64,000 nt of DNA from Chytridium lagenaria (GCA_025449115.1 JAHLKC010000075.1:1-64000), one strand, 5' to 3'; shown: positions 23,101-35,110, counted from the first letter of the stretch. Numbers and translations are program-made. Notes: a model not told the origin generated them from the letters alone.

Positions 23101-25346
23101 TTTCTTATCCCATTCCAGACGCGATTCCGTCAGATCCTCGTCAACCTCCTTTCCAACGCGTGCAAATTCACACCATCCGATGGAGAGGTTGTGTTGACGG
23201 TTGGCGTTGAACCTCCTGATGGGTATATTGTTGTGGAGGGGGCGCCGGGGGAGACTTCTAATCCGACTTCGCCGATGAGGGGAGGAGAGTGTAGGGTTTT
23301 TGTGGACGTCACGGATACGGGGATTGGAATACGGCCAGAGGATTCGACGAATTTGTTTGAAAAGTTTACGCAGGCGGATGCGGTAAGTTTCCTCTCCTTA
23401 GTGGACTGTTTTGCAATTTTTTTTTTTTTTGTTTTTCTTTTTCCTCTTTCCTGGGGTTTTTTATGTTATAGCTGGCTTTATTTGATTAGAGTGCACTTGC
23501 TTCCCCACCTTTAAATATTTTTTTTTTACTTTTTTCGCGATTCCTTTTTCGGTTTTCTTCGGTGTTTTGTCTTTACGGGAGACGGAACTTGAGATCAAGA
23601 TCTTTTCGATCTTTGATCGTAGATAGTTTGGCTTTTGACTTTTAAGATCTTATTTTTTTATTTTATATTACTTTTTTTTTCCCCTTTTGTTTTTCTTTTT
23701 TTTCCTTTTGCGTGTTTTTAGTCTCCTCCTCGTGTTGTCTCCCATCTCGTGCCTCGACCATTCATCTCCCCTTTGTGCTATATCCCGCCTCGTGCCTCGA
23801 CCATTTGTCTCCCCTTTGCTGCTCGGATCTATGTTCGGATCACATATTCTCCTTGCATGTTTCCCACAACGTGCTAGATCCTCCCCATCTCTTACATATA
23901 CTTTCGTACTCCTTGCCCAAATCCAGCAAGTCTCTTCGCGAAATCTAATTTGCCGTTAATCTAGAGCATCACCCGAAGTACGGTGGGACCGGCCTTGGCC
24001 TTGCGATTGCGCGACGACTGTGTCATCTCATGAAGGGAGATATTGGGGTGAGCCTAATAGTGATGGACGTGGGACGAGGTTTGCGTTTCATGTTTGCTTT
24101 GAGAGTTATCGGATTGGGGAGTGGGAGGCGGGGATGCAGCCGAGGGTTTTGGGGGGGAGGGGGTTGGGGGGCTTTTGTGGGGTTATAGCGAAAGAGGGGA
24201 GGAGGTTGGATGAGGTTAGAGAGAAACGTGGGTGTTTGTTTTGACTTTTTATGCCTTCCTTTTCTTACTTCTTTGTCTTATTCTTAGACGCGTTTGTCGC
24301 GTTTTGTTGTTTTTTTCATTGTATGACGCGTGTTCATCTGGATTCTGACATATTTTTATCCATGTTTCGTTGGAAAACAGTACATCGATGCGGTGTCATA
24401 ATATCATCTCTTTCTCATCCCTCTCCTCCGTCCTTGCCACCACGCCTGCACCCCGCCTCCACGCTCTCCTCATTGACCGCCAAACCGTCATCGACCTTTC
24501 CGAAACCCACCTCCTCCACCAACTCTCCTCCCACCCGCGTCTCGGGCGTCTCTGCGCCATCCTCCGCACCTCCCGCAGCATCCGGCGTAAAGCCAGTGAC
24601 GACCACACTATCGTTATGGTCCGTCCGATCCGCATGGAACCTCTTCTCGCATTTATTCGAAGCACGTGCAGCGGGGGTGGGGGTGGTTCCACGTTGTGAT
24701 TGATCAGAGCGGTGGGATGGTTGGTGGTGATGAGGTTGTGAAGAAACGGGTTGTGATGACACCGACGACGACGACGACGGCGACGACGAGTCCTGTGGCT
24801 GTGAATGCGTTGCCGAGTTTTTTGGTGTTGGTTGTGGAGGATAATAAAGTCAATCAGATGGTTATTGGGAAAATGTTGGGGAGACTTGGACAGAGGTTTG
24901 ATGTGGCGAATGATGGAAGGGAAGCGTTGAAGAAGATGGAGGGGAAGGTTTATGATGTTGTTTTTATGGGTAAGTGTTGATTGCCGCTGGGAAATCTTTC
25001 TTTTCGTAGTATCATTAATTGTTTTTTAATTTGTTGTATGTAGATATTATGATGCCGGAGATGGATGGGTATCAAGCGACACGCGAGCTTCGACAACGGT
25101 GTAAAGACGCTGTGAAGCCTTGGGTGATTGGGTTGACGGCGAATGCGTTTTGGGATGAGAGGGTGAGGTGTATTGATGTTGGCATGAATGATTTTTTGAG
25201 TAAGTTTTCCATCCTGTTCCCTTTTAAAAGTTATTTTTCATGTCACGTTGATTTAATATTATTTTTCTACATTTTTTGTAGGCAAACCTGCGTCTTTGGA
25301 GGACGTTCGCCTTGCTTTGGAGCGGTATCATACGCAAATGTCATGA
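20190..25346 (+). CDS. Ethylene-receptor-like hybrid histidine kinase
   Basis: Domains in order: an ethylene-binding-like membrane domain (about 20385-20990), where [13 protein letters not shown] is joined by splicing to IELIVF, followed by [13 protein letters not shown] and [17 protein letters not shown]; a GAF-like segment (about 21170-22330) with [20 protein letters not shown] and [19 protein letters not shown]; a kinase H-box [10 protein letters not shown] spliced at 22453/22545 to [13 protein letters not shown]; an ATPase domain with N-box [17 protein letters not shown]1-box DVTDTGIGI and G2-type [11 protein letters not shown]; a degenerate middle block (24370-24690) that may be a pseudo-receiver; and a receiver with [16 protein letters not shown], phospho-acceptor [17 protein letters not shown] (spliced across 24969/25043) and a conserved Lys in FLSKP. 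It presumably relays phosphate to an Hpt protein. Start and N-terminal exons are unresolved, and several one-base frameshifts occur. Confidence 0.85.
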
Positions 25347-25789
25347 CGGCAACCTCTGTGTTTGTTGTTGTTTTTTTGTTTTTTTTTGTCTCTACCAAGC
25401 TTTGCGGAAAAAAAGGAATATTTCTATAATTACTGTTTATTATTTTTTTGGGGAGCGTTGGGGAATATGTCTCGTGGTTTCCTGTATTTTATTTTAGTTT
25501 CGGATTTCATGTACCTTTATTTCGTTTCGATGGGAGTGTGGTGGTTTTTGTATATCTTTGGAGGGAAAAAAGGATTTGAATTAAATGTATATCTGGTGTG
25601 GATGAAATGATGATAATTTGGTTTATTAATGTAAAAAGTTACCAGTTGGGTTATGGACCTGCAGTCTTAAGCTTTCATAAATTCAAGATTGGGGTCAAAG
25701 GTGAAAGGAAAAAATCCAGGAAAAAAATTTAATTTCAAAAAACTGAGTCCAGGAGAGCATCTGCTGCTTGCTTCAACGACACAGTCGCC

Positions 25790-28700
25790 ATGAGTTCAAG
25801 GGATGCGTTGGAGTTTGATAAAGAGCTTCATTCTCTTTATGAGACCAAGCTACCCATCTCCGCATCCAAGATCCAGCAGTTGACGAGACTCGCATTAAAG
25901 CATTCAAGGGTGAGTTGTGCTCTGCTTGTCAAGGGGTTTACAACCCACCTCCTTCCTCTCTCGAGATATCAAACGCTAACGCACTGTATGTAGCATTACA
26001 AGAACGTTGTTTATAGTATTGAAAAGTTTGTTCAAAAATGCAGCGTCGACCTTAAGCTCGCTGGACTTTATGTTATTGACTCAATAGCGAGGGCATCCCA
26101 AAAGTCTGCTATTGGGGAGGGGAGCAGTGCATCGTTGGAGGCGTTTGCGTATCTTGCGAGATTGGAGGAGAAGATTGAAGGGATTTTTCCGCATTTGCTG
26201 GCTGCAAGTGATCATGATAAAGTATGTTGTTTGTTTGTTTGTTTGTTTTTTTTTGGGGGGGGTGAGAGCAATATTGATTGAAATATGTTGTAGGAGAAGA
26301 TGAAGAAGGTGCTGGGAATATGGAAAAAGTCAAATCTGTTTTAATGTGGAGATTTTGGAGAGTTTGGAGATGGCGTATTTCCCCGGGAGTGGAGCTGGTG
26401 AGTTTTGGTTTTTATGGACGTATTTGGTTTAAATATGCTACCTTAGTCACGCCGGCTATGAATCATGCAGTTGAAAGCTCAGCGGATACATCGACTTCAA
26501 TAAGGTCATCAGGATCCCGTAGAGATCCGCGGAGACCAAAACAAGACGGTCCTGAACCTTCTACCACACCACCAGGGTCCCCACCACCCCTCAAGGCTCC
26601 TCCTTCAGCACCAACACAAGCGCCCACTCCCACCGCAGCCCCTGGTATTCCGGGTCTAGACCCAGTCGCGATCCTCACCTCCCTCTCCACTGTAGCCGGT
26701 GGCGTCCTCGCACCATTCCTTCCATCGTTTGTAGCGGCAACTGCAGCCGTTGTTTGGGGGATCTGGGGATATGGGTGCGGCGATGACGCAGTTGGCTCTT
26801 TTAGGGAGTTTGCAGTCGGTTGTTGCGAATGCTGCGCAGGATCCGGCGGCGGTTGCGGCGTTGGTCGCGACGCTTGGTGGCGGGGCTGGGAATGCGCCGG
26901 TGGCGAGTGTTGCGCCCGTGGCGAGTGCTGCGCCGGTATCTGGGATGTTAGGAGGGGTACAGACGAGTACGGGGATGATGCCAACGGTGTTGGGCGATTT
27001 TGATTATAGTGATGATGAGGATGATGGGGCGCCAAAACGACCGAAGCCGATTACGGCTGTGGCACCTGTACCTGTAGCGCCTGTGGCATCTACTGGGTGA
27101 GTCGTCTTGTTTGGTTTGCCTTTTTTCAGTGTGCGTACTTCTAGGTTTGCTTTAGAATGTAGTTGGCTCGTATGCGATGCGCGTTATGGATATTTTGGAA
27201 TTTATGAGGAAAACGGCGGGTTTGGATTTTGTACTTGTAATGAACATATGTACAATGTTCTACTGTAAACAACGTGATGAGGAGCCCTATACCGTAAAAC
27301 TCTATCAGGAGATCCGCAAGATCTATTGACTTAAAAGCACTTGCTAGTAATCCTCAGTGGTAGATGTATCCCCTTATTTTGATTTCGAGATTTATTCTTC
27401 ACTTTACCTCTATTTGCAGATCTCGTCTGCATTTATATTGTTGTTTTATTTTTTTTTCCCTCCTAATAAACCTAGATTTAGTAACAGTAAACTTCCCTCG
27501 CGAGTTTTTTATATTTTACGGGATTCGGGATCTTCCAGAAAGTAATGGAGGATGGAATAAGCTAAGAGGAATAGTTTCCGTAATCCGACGCTTTGGGTGG
27601 CAAAACCTTGGCAAGGGATGGGAAAATGGATACCAAGGGGGAATAAGTCCAATGGAGAAGACGTGCAGAGAGAGGTCCAAACGCGTCACAAGCGCCAATA
27701 CCGTTATGGTGGACGAGCGTGTATACGCCTTATCAACCCCCCCTATACCCTCACCCCATCCTCCCCTTTCCCCGCTTCCCCAAGAATATCCAGTTCGCTC
27801 TTAATCCCTTCAGTTATTTCGCCTTGATCACACACACAAGTAGTGTTCCCGCCTAGCTAAAACTATTATCAGCATAATTACTGACTATTTCTACTCAAGC
27901 TTCAACGTTACCCCTTCAACATTTCAGCCGCACAACCTCGCCGCCACCAACTCGCCTTCTCGCCCAGCCTTCATGCCCCCATCTGCCACATCCCTTCCAT
28001 ACCTCCCTTCCGCCGGACTCCCCGCCTCAAGCTGACACCGTAACACCCCGTGACACCGTTATACCCCGTCCACGCGCCAACTCTTACAACGAAGATGATC
28101 GGAAGCCGCCACAAAATTTCCAACGCCCTTCGTTCGTGTCAGACCAAGATGGGCCTCAATGTCAACCAGCGCGTCGTGATCCAGAAGTGCCGATGGATTG
28201 CATGAAAAGTAATATTGTTTGTTTTTTTTTAGTTTTCGTGACAAAAAGCTGATAAAGTGGGGTAGTTTTAAGTAGGACTGTCTACGTTGGGGGGTGTAAC
28301 GACCAATGTGACCAAGGAGAAGATGAGGGAGGTGTTTGAGACTGTGGGAAGGGTGGATACGGTTATGGTGAGTGTTTCTTTTTCTGTTAAGGGGTTTGTG
28401 TTAACTGTGACATTTTGCGTAGATAAATTATCCGAAATACAACGCGTTTATTAAAATGTATACGAGGGAGGAGGCAGAGATTGCGCGAAATGCCATCAAT
28501 AGGACGGTGCATAATGGAGCGACGTTTAAGGTGAGTAATGTGAACAAAACAGGATTTAAACCTTTCTTGTTTTATTTTTTTTTCCTTGTTCTTTGTTTGT
28601 TTCATGAAAAAATTTGATTTAATTTTGTTTACTTTATTCAAAGGCGGGTTGGGGATGCGGGTTTGGTCCCAAAAATGGCTTCGACTACACCAACGGCTCC

Positions 28701-29886
28701 ACCCTTTTCCCCATTGCGCGCATGTCTGAATCTGACAAACGCTGGATCTCAACCAGCAACCGTGGTGGTGGTCCCATAGAGGGGGGGACGGTTGTAGAGG
28801 AACCTAATGTGGGGTTACATCAGGTTGGAAATCCTGCGAGGGACACGGCTGTGGGGGTGGATGCTGTTGAAGAAAGTACGGAGGAGATTGTGGTTGGGAT
28901 GGGGAGAGGGGTGGGGTGGCCTAGGGGAAGAGGGGTTGGGTGGCCGAGGGGACGCGGGAGGGGTGCTGGGGAGGGACGGCCTATTGAGAGTTTTATGGAG
29001 GGACGGAGGAGGAGAGGGAAGGGTTTGGGAGGGGAAGGGGAAGGGGGGTTTTGTGGCGAGGGGGAGAGGCAGGGGTGGTGGTGGCGGTGGTGCGCCGTGG
29101 AAACCGCATGGATGGGATGGACAAGGCGATGCGGGGTATACGCAAGAGGAGAATGGGTTTGAACAGGGGTATCGTAGGGGTTCTGAGAGTGATTCGGGGT
29201 CGACGAATAAGGCGGGACCATATATGCATCCTGCGAGGTTCGCGCAGTCGAGTCATTCGAGGGATACAGGGTCTGAGGCTGTTGTGCTTGGTGGGGGTGA
29301 TGAGTTTATGAGAGCCAGAGGACCCTCCGGAGGGGAGTTTTCGGGGCCCGTGGTCCCCCTGGAGTGTATGGGATGGATAATTCGATGGACGCGAGTGTGG
29401 GTGCCCCTCCACTTTCTCGCATGCATGATGACGTTTCGCCGCGAAACCGTAGGTATTCCAATGATATAGTGGATGGCCGCGATGAGTTTGGACGAGACCG
29501 TGGAAGAGAAGAAGTTGATAAAGTTGAACGCAAAGTGTCGCGTTGGGACCGTCCTGCTACTGAAGAGGTTCGTGGGAGAGGGGTAATGAGAAAGGAGAAG
29601 GCAAAGAAACGACGTCGTAGTGATAGTGGTTTCACCGTCACGATCGTCGGATTCATCGCGGTCACGGTCGTCACGGTCAAGCTCTGTATCGAGGTCGTCG
29701 AGACGACGGGGGAGGGGGAGATGGGAGGACAAGTTTCATGTGAAGGAGAGGGATGGGTCGGAGGATAGTAGGGATCATTCGAGGGAGAGAGGAGGGTATG
29801 GAGGGAGAAGAGGGGGCCAGAAGAGGGAGGAGTGGGATAGGAGCTCGTCGCCTTTGGATAGGAAGAGGTCGAGACGGAAGGATTAA
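25790..29886 (+). CDS. CID-RRM-RS transcription termination factor (Seb1/Nrd1/SCAF type)
   Basis: The N-terminal CID binds the phosphorylated C-terminal domain of RNA polymerase II. It starts MSSRDALEFDKELHSLYETK at 25790 and continues PISASKIQQLTRLALKHSR, then HYKNVVYSIEKFVQKC and AGLYVIDSIARASQ. Introns lie at about 25911-25993 and 26224-26293. After NVEILESLEMAYFPG a low-complexity Pro/Ala region follows, with an acidic patch DFDYSDDEDDG, and a large intron (about 27099-27930). The RRM-like domain begins RTVYVGGVTTNVTKEKMREV (about 28270), continues NYPKYNAFIKMYTREEAEIA, and has the Seb1/Nrd1-specific extension GWGCGFGPKNGFDYTNGSTL with RMSESDKRWI. The tail is Arg/Gly-rich, then an RS domain (SRSSDSSRSRSSRSS), with the stop at 29884-29886. 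Frameshifts occur near 26338, 26745 and in 29000-29640. It probably couples 3'-end formation or termination to the polymerase. Confidence 0.85.
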
Positions 29887-30059
29887 ATGGGGCTTTTTTC
29901 GAATATCTTTTTGGACTATACGCGCCGAGCCGTTTTATATTACTCAATATATGTATCTTAGTTCTCTTTCTGCTGATTGTCTGTATATTATATGCCATTT
30001 TCATCGCCCGCGAAAGCTTTCTCGCCCATCATCTGGTGACGGCGACACTCTACGCGATT

Positions 30060-30780
30060 AAGGGTTCGTCGTCTTTCCGGTGTATGGGAAGGCCGTAATC
30101 ATGGTCCATTGCGACCACAATGCAACATCGCATAAAGTTGAGGGCACCAATAACATCTCGATTCATGTCTGTCAATATCTTTAATGTCGTTTTGCCGCAA
30201 CTTTCATGTCCACAGCGTTCGGACTGGCTTCAACATGATACAGACAACATGACTGCCATTTAAAAAGATCATAATCGAGTTGCAACAATGCCAGAGATGC
30301 AAACAACACCCTTTCAAAGCCTAACAAGCGCACAGTGATTGAATATGACTGAGAATCAAGAAAATTATATATTCCAGTGCCTCAAAAGAGAGACTGACCA
30401 GCAATCCATACATATCGAAGAAAAAAAACCAACAAAAAGCGTCATCTCTGGTATAAGTTAAGCGGATACGAACAAAAAAGTGGGATAGGAAAAACGGCAC
30501 TCCAAACACAACCGAGGCTGCAGGCATCGAAACTGTGAAAATGGGGCAACAGGAAAAAAGAACGGGAAATACCGCCAAATGCGAACAACCACCATCGACA
30601 AGCTGCAGTCAAGTCAATGGCGATCATGGCAAATAGGAAGTGAGCGAAACGAAAAAGAAAGAAAAAAAGTAGTGGGGGGTTCGGATGTTGTAGTAGGTTG
30701 TCAAGCGAATGGTGGTGGGCTTCTTGATCTTGTTTTAAAACGCTGGAAACCCAGGGATCGAGGATGTGGGGTTTTTCCTG
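30060..30780. other. Intergenic region, 3' side of two convergent genes
   Basis: Lies between the end of the CID-RRM gene (plus) and the small secreted peptide gene (minus). It is AT-rich with several short open frames but no recognisable protein. It presumably carries both 3' untranslated regions. Confidence 0.45.
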
Positions 30781-30790
30781 GCGAAGTTGT

Positions 30791-30928
30791 TTAGAAACGG
30801 TTGGCGTCTTGAGGGGCAGAGGTGATGACGGCAGAAGAGCCTGAGCCGGCGCCAGGGACAGGGGCGGGGACGGCGATGGCCAAAGCGGCAAAGGCGGCGA
30901 CGAGGAGGGCGGTGAAGTGGAACTGCAT
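30791..30928 (-). CDS. 45-residue secreted peptide
   Basis: An intronless gene encodes MQFHFTALLVAAFAALAIAV followed by a 25-residue Pro/Ala/Gly/Ser tail ending DANRF. The first 20 residues form a clear signal peptide (short polar start, a hydrophobic run of Ala/Leu/Val, small residues before the cleavage point). The mature part has no Cys. The start has a good context (CACC before ATG) and a CA-rich leader, and a TATA box lies about 100 bases upstream at 31024-31033. Codon use is strongly biased toward C-ending codons (TTC, CTC, GTC, GCC), which often marks highly expressed fungal genes. I know no family for it; it might be a wall-associated or signalling peptide. Confidence 0.7.
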   Translation of the reverse strand: MQFHFTALLVAAFAALAIAVPAPVPGAGSGSSAVITSAPQDANRF

Positions 30929-31023
30929 GGTGACTGGTTTTTGTTGGTGTTGGTTGAGTTGTGATGTGGTGGTGTTGGCTGGTTGCTAATGATAGATGAG
31001 GGAAAAAATTGGAAGAAGGCATG

Positions 31024-31033
31024 GATTTTATAG
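31024..31033 (-). promoter_or_regulatory. TATA box of the small secreted peptide gene
   Basis: On the minus strand the sequence reads CCTATAAAATCC, about 96-105 bases before the start codon of the 45-residue peptide, with a CA-rich leader between. Few genes in this window show such a clear core promoter. Confidence 0.6.
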
Positions 31034-31240
31034 GGGCACGCGTGAAGCAATTTGACAGGTGGGTCAGAGGTGTCAAAGCTGGCCACCCTCCCCCTTGCTC
31101 GGAATCCGCTTCCCCTGGTTGACACTCGACCCCTGGAAAACGATGAACCAAAATCCAAATACGCTGCTTTGATTCCAAGGCAGGAGTGTTTGTTCGATTC
31201 CAAAAAACGTAATAAAGTCCGCGATCTGATGTCATATTTC

Positions 31241-31259
31241 CGGGAAGGTGCACTTTTTT
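31241..31259 (+). repeat. Left terminal inverted repeat of the transposon
   Basis: Nineteen bases, CGGGAAGGTGCACTTTTTT, matching the reverse complement of 35112-35130. Confidence 0.8.
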
Positions 31260-31439
31260 GACTAATAAAAAAAAATCGGGTTACAAAATTTTTATGAGTA
31301 AAGAAAGAAATATTTGGAAAATAACATTAATATTCCTTGAATTTTTATTAACGAACCTTTAAATTTTACAACATTAAAATAAAAAAATAATTTAAATGTA
31401 GTACTTTGTAATTAAATTTATGATTTAAATAATTATTAG

Positions 31440-31456
31440 GGCTCACTTATATAAAG
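31440..31456. repeat. Near-perfect palindrome inside the transposon
   Basis: CACTTATATAAAGTG is almost its own reverse complement, and its ends resemble the GTGCAC/CACTTT core of the terminal repeats. It lies between the left end and the stop of the accessory gene and could be a subterminal protein-binding site, or simply a TATA-like sequence. Confidence 0.4.
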
Positions 31457-31576
31457 TGGGTTGAGGACACCGCACCGAAGGGACTCCAAAAAATAATCTA
31501 ATATTTATGTTTATTTTTATACTTTGGTTATTTTAATAAAAAGTTTATTTAAAAGATATTAATTAATTAAACAAAT

Positions 31577-32627
31577 TTAAGCCATGGAGCTCCTTGCTCG
31601 TTTGCTGGCTTTTATGGTTTGCCCAGCTATAAGGTAAGACAGGCCAACTGCAATAGGGTATCGTACCACAGCTGACCCATCCGCACGAGCCAAAGACATT
31701 TCGTTATCTGAATAAATTTTTCTTTCTAAAACAGGTGTGGTATCAATAGGCTCAGGGAGGGCAAAAGAGTAAGTGAATTTATCAACATTTGCGTCGGGAA
31801 GGAAAAAACGATGTATGGCGCTTGAAATTGGTTTCTCAAATTGCTGACCAAACTCTTCAAATATAGGGCTGTTTGGTGTGTCCAGGTGAGCGATGGAAGT
31901 TTTCTTGTTAATTAACTCATATTGAAAAGTCCGCCCACCATCGAGAACTTGCATGTCAAAGGTAAAGCCCGCAACAAACCGGATGATAACTTGAACATAG
32001 TTCCGGCCTTGTGATTGGTACCGTATGATCTCGTGTAACCGAAGGTTCGTTTCTATTGGGGCCTTCCTTGTTTGGGTAAGAAGGTATTTATCCATGACCT
32101 TGGCGCCAGATTTAATCGTGGGCTCCCCCCATGTACAGGGTCGCTACTGAGCCCAATATCTTCTTCTGATTCGTCACCCTCCTCAGCCTCCGACGGAATG
32201 GGTCGCTTCCCCTTAGCTTTGATGGAAGTGTAGTTGGGGGGTGGGGTGCGGGCCAGTCCAGAAAGGGCAAAGATCCCACCAGAGCGCTTGTGGCGGGATT
32301 GGCGAGGAATTTTGGGCCTGTGAAACCCAGCTCAGTCAAATCTTGATGAGAGGGCCAAGGGCGATCTAGGTATCACAAGACGAGTTAGTAATTTGTTACA
32401 CAAAATAAAATAAAATTATATATGATTATTTTAATACCTTTGTCTGACACCTTCTTCCTAGTGGCAGTGATTTTATAGGTCAAATACTTGGTATCCCACT
32501 GGGCGAAAAAATCATCGCTCTTTCGCAGCTTTGCAGCGGTGAGCTTGCTGGTGGGTGATTCTTCGAAAATATGTTTGGCTAACATAGCGTCGTATTCAGG
32601 TTGACGCCAAGGTGGTCCAGAAGGCAT
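31577..32627 (-). CDS. Transposon accessory protein, possible DNA-binding N-terminus
   Basis: Starts MPSGPPWRQPEYDAMLAKHI at 32627. The first 60 residues are helical and basic (LTAAKLRKSDDFFAQWDTKY, then LTYKITATRKK), reminiscent of the Myb/MADF-like modules in the second protein of Harbinger-type elements. An intron (about 32365-32436) leads to HQDLTELGFTGPKFLANPA and an acidic patch SEAEEGDESEEDIGLSSD. The last part (31577-32095) is a folded-looking domain with KAPIETNLRLHEIIRYQSQG and YVQVIIRFVAGFTFDMQVLD, ending KASKRARSSMA. Two one-base frameshifts (near 32225 and 32120) split the frame. The sequence family is not recognised, and the role is inferred from its place in the element. Confidence 0.6.
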
Positions 32628-32639
32628 ATTGATTTGGTT

Positions 32640-33750
32640 GAGGAATAAGGAAAATGAAAGGGTTGATATATCCTGTTTTTATAGGCGATGGTTGCCTGTC
32701 TTTTATTTTTATTAATTGTTTTAAGTTATAATGATTTCAAATAGAAAGAATTAATAAATATCATTCATCTATAATTATCCGAATTTGTCATAAAGTCAAT
32801 ACCTAAGTGGCAACGCTATAATGTTAGATCAGATTTATTTATACGTGGGTTAATAACAAGAAATAGTTTAGAAAACAAATATTTATTACTAATAAATAAA
32901 AATGATTGGAATAATGATTAAGCTTGTTATGCGGCACTTTTATTAACCTACTACATATGTGAATTATTGAATTTATTAATACATATCAATATATATTTTC
33001 AGGAAAAGTGAAACTAATAGCTTTAGTCAAGATGATTAAAACAGCTCGACTAACTTTTTTCCAATTTATACGCCAAAAAATATTTATGTGTAGGGAGAAA
33101 ATCAACCCATAGTTTCTAAGTTAAATATATTAAACTTGACATTTTAAGATCTTTACCACTTTTTTAATTAAAAAAACACGAAAAAAGAATTAAAATTCGT
33201 CAAACTTATACTGTAAAAGCCCATGCTCCTACCGCACAAACTAGCTATGTTTTCATTTAGTTACATTAAAGCTTAAAGGTTAAATTCAAGTTCGCGTCAG
33301 AATGACTGAATTTTTTCCTTCATCCAAAGAGGAGGAGTGACCAAAAAACAACTGAAAATTAGTTAATTGAAAGAAAAAGCGACCATAATTCAGTTGTTTT
33401 CAAGAAACGCGACTGAAATTTGGTCACTTCTGCTGAAACGCAAAATGTGATTCAGAAAAGTGACGAAAGTTTAGACGCTTTTCTCTAAACATTTCCGCTT
33501 TTTTAAAAAAGCAACTAATTCTTGTAGTCCCTTTTTCATCCTTATCGTCTCTTTATTTATTTTTCATTTGGAATTAAGACAACTACTCCCACCACACCTC
33601 CTCCTCAATCGGCCATAAATTACTTATAATTAGATTAATGTTATTATTTATTTACTATTAAATATAACTTTACTATGCGGATAGGATAAACTCACATTAA
33701 TATATTAATAATAATTTAATATTTTATCCTCCTAATAACTTTATAAATTA
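32640..33750. other. AT-rich centre of the transposon
   Basis: The spacer between the two divergent transposon genes. It is very AT-rich and holds no supported gene. Around 33310-33480 there are dispersed imperfect copies of GTGACCAAA and its inverse TTTGGTCAC with CTGAAA nearby, which might be binding sites for one of the element's proteins. Confidence 0.45.
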
Positions 33751-33759
33751 TCCGCCATA

Positions 33760-34849
33760 ATGAATATAAATAAAGGAACTTATTGCATGCAACAGTATAT
33801 ACCATTTTTACCGATGCAGCCAGAGGAAGGCTCCGAGCGCTATAAATTTTTATTGGATAGCTCTCGCATAATAGGCAAGCTTACCGCACAACTCCTTGCA
33901 GTGAATTACTAATATCTTTTTATTAATTGACTTACTAATATTAATTACAAATATTTGATTTAATAGGTGTTCCCCTTCGTTACGGATTAAAGGGAGGGAA
34001 CTCAACTTGGCGGAAAAGTTTCAACGGTCACTTTGGGTGTGATGATGAAACAGCCTGGGAGCTCTGGCAAATGGTCAGACAGGAAATGTTACACACCAAC
34101 CTTCGACGCGTGCATTTGTTTTGGGCTCTTTTTTATCTTAAAGCCTATCCAACGGAAGTTATTGGATCTTCCCGATTTGGTGTGTCTCCTACCAATTGGA
34201 GAGAAAAAATTGATTTGATGTTGGAAATATTGGGCCAAGTTGAAACCGTGAGTTTTTTTTATTATATTATAATTAGCCTCTATTTTTAAAATAATCTTTT
34301 TCACAGATATTTTGGGAAACCGGTGGGTTGACTGGGCCTGCAAACTTCCCTCTGCCTATGTTGATGGTGTGGATTGCCTAATTCAGGAAGAGCGCCCGTT
34401 AAATAAGAGTCTTTACAGCCACAAGTTTAAACACGCTGGCTTACGGTATCAAGTTGCCACTGCCCTCGGAGCTTCCAAGATTGTCCATATTTCTGGGGGT
34501 GTTCCTTGTGGCACATGGCCAGATCTTAAAATGGTACGGTCTAGCCTATTACCGCTTTTGGAACCTGAGGAGAAAATAGCAGCTGACAAGGGGTATCGAG
34601 GAGAATCCAAGATCCTGACTCACTTGGATGGTTACGGTGAAACTATTAAAAAACAACAGGAATATTCATCAAATGGGAGCTCGTCATGAAACAGTGAATA
34701 AGAGACTGAAGGATTTTCGTGCATTATCACAACCTTACCGTAGCGACAAAGATAAGCATGCAAGGATATTTAAGATTTGCGCTAATATTGTTAACTTACG
34801 GTTGAAACGGGAGCCCTTATATGATCTGTTACCAAAATTGGAATTTTAA
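33760..34849 (+). CDS. DDE-superfamily transposase (DDE_Tnp_4-like)
   Basis: The start is ATG at 33760 or 33787. An intron with GTGAAT and TTTAATAG borders (about 33900-33967) precedes VPLRYGLKGGNSTWRKSF. A second intron at about 34248-34306 joins the helical region (MVRQEMLHTNLRRVHLFWAL) to the catalytic core. First Asp: AYVDGVDCLI. Then YSHKFKHAGLRYQVATALG and HISGGVPCGTWPDLKMVRS. Second Asp: KIAADKGYRGESK. Glu: ARHETVNKRLKDFRALSQPY. The order D...D...E with DKGYRG matches the DDE_4 family used by PIF/Harbinger and IS5-like elements. A one-base deletion in the A-run near 34650 separates the second Asp from the Glu, and phase is also lost at intron 1. Activity cannot be judged until those are verified. 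Confidence 0.8.
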
Positions 34850-35110
34850 TTTTTATTTCATAATTCTATTAATATAGAATGTATTATTAATGTATAATAA
34901 TTATTATATTAATATATTGATATTTTTAAAATCCAAATCTTATTTGAATAGTCATATGTTTAACAGATTTTTGCTCGAAATTTCCAAGGTATTTTTATCA
35001 AATTAAATTGAAACCAAATATTTTATTTCATGTAATTATTATCTTAGATTTTTAATTTTGCGGTAAACGTAATAATTCTTATTTAATTGTATTTTAAGCG
35101 AAAATTATCC

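Noticed and set aside
27364..27804. Open frame within the CID-RRM gene as a separate gene
   Set aside because: It sits between a good donor (GTGAGTCG near 27099) and an acceptor near 27928, and its peptide is unremarkable, so an intron explains it better.
28820..29412. Pro/His-rich minus-strand frames
   Set aside because: They lie antisense to the Arg/Gly-rich tail of the CID-RRM protein, which has a continuous RS-type ending on the plus strand.
31185..31205. TTCGATTCC resembling a tRNA T-loop
   Set aside because: No acceptor stem, D-arm or anticodon arm can be folded upstream.
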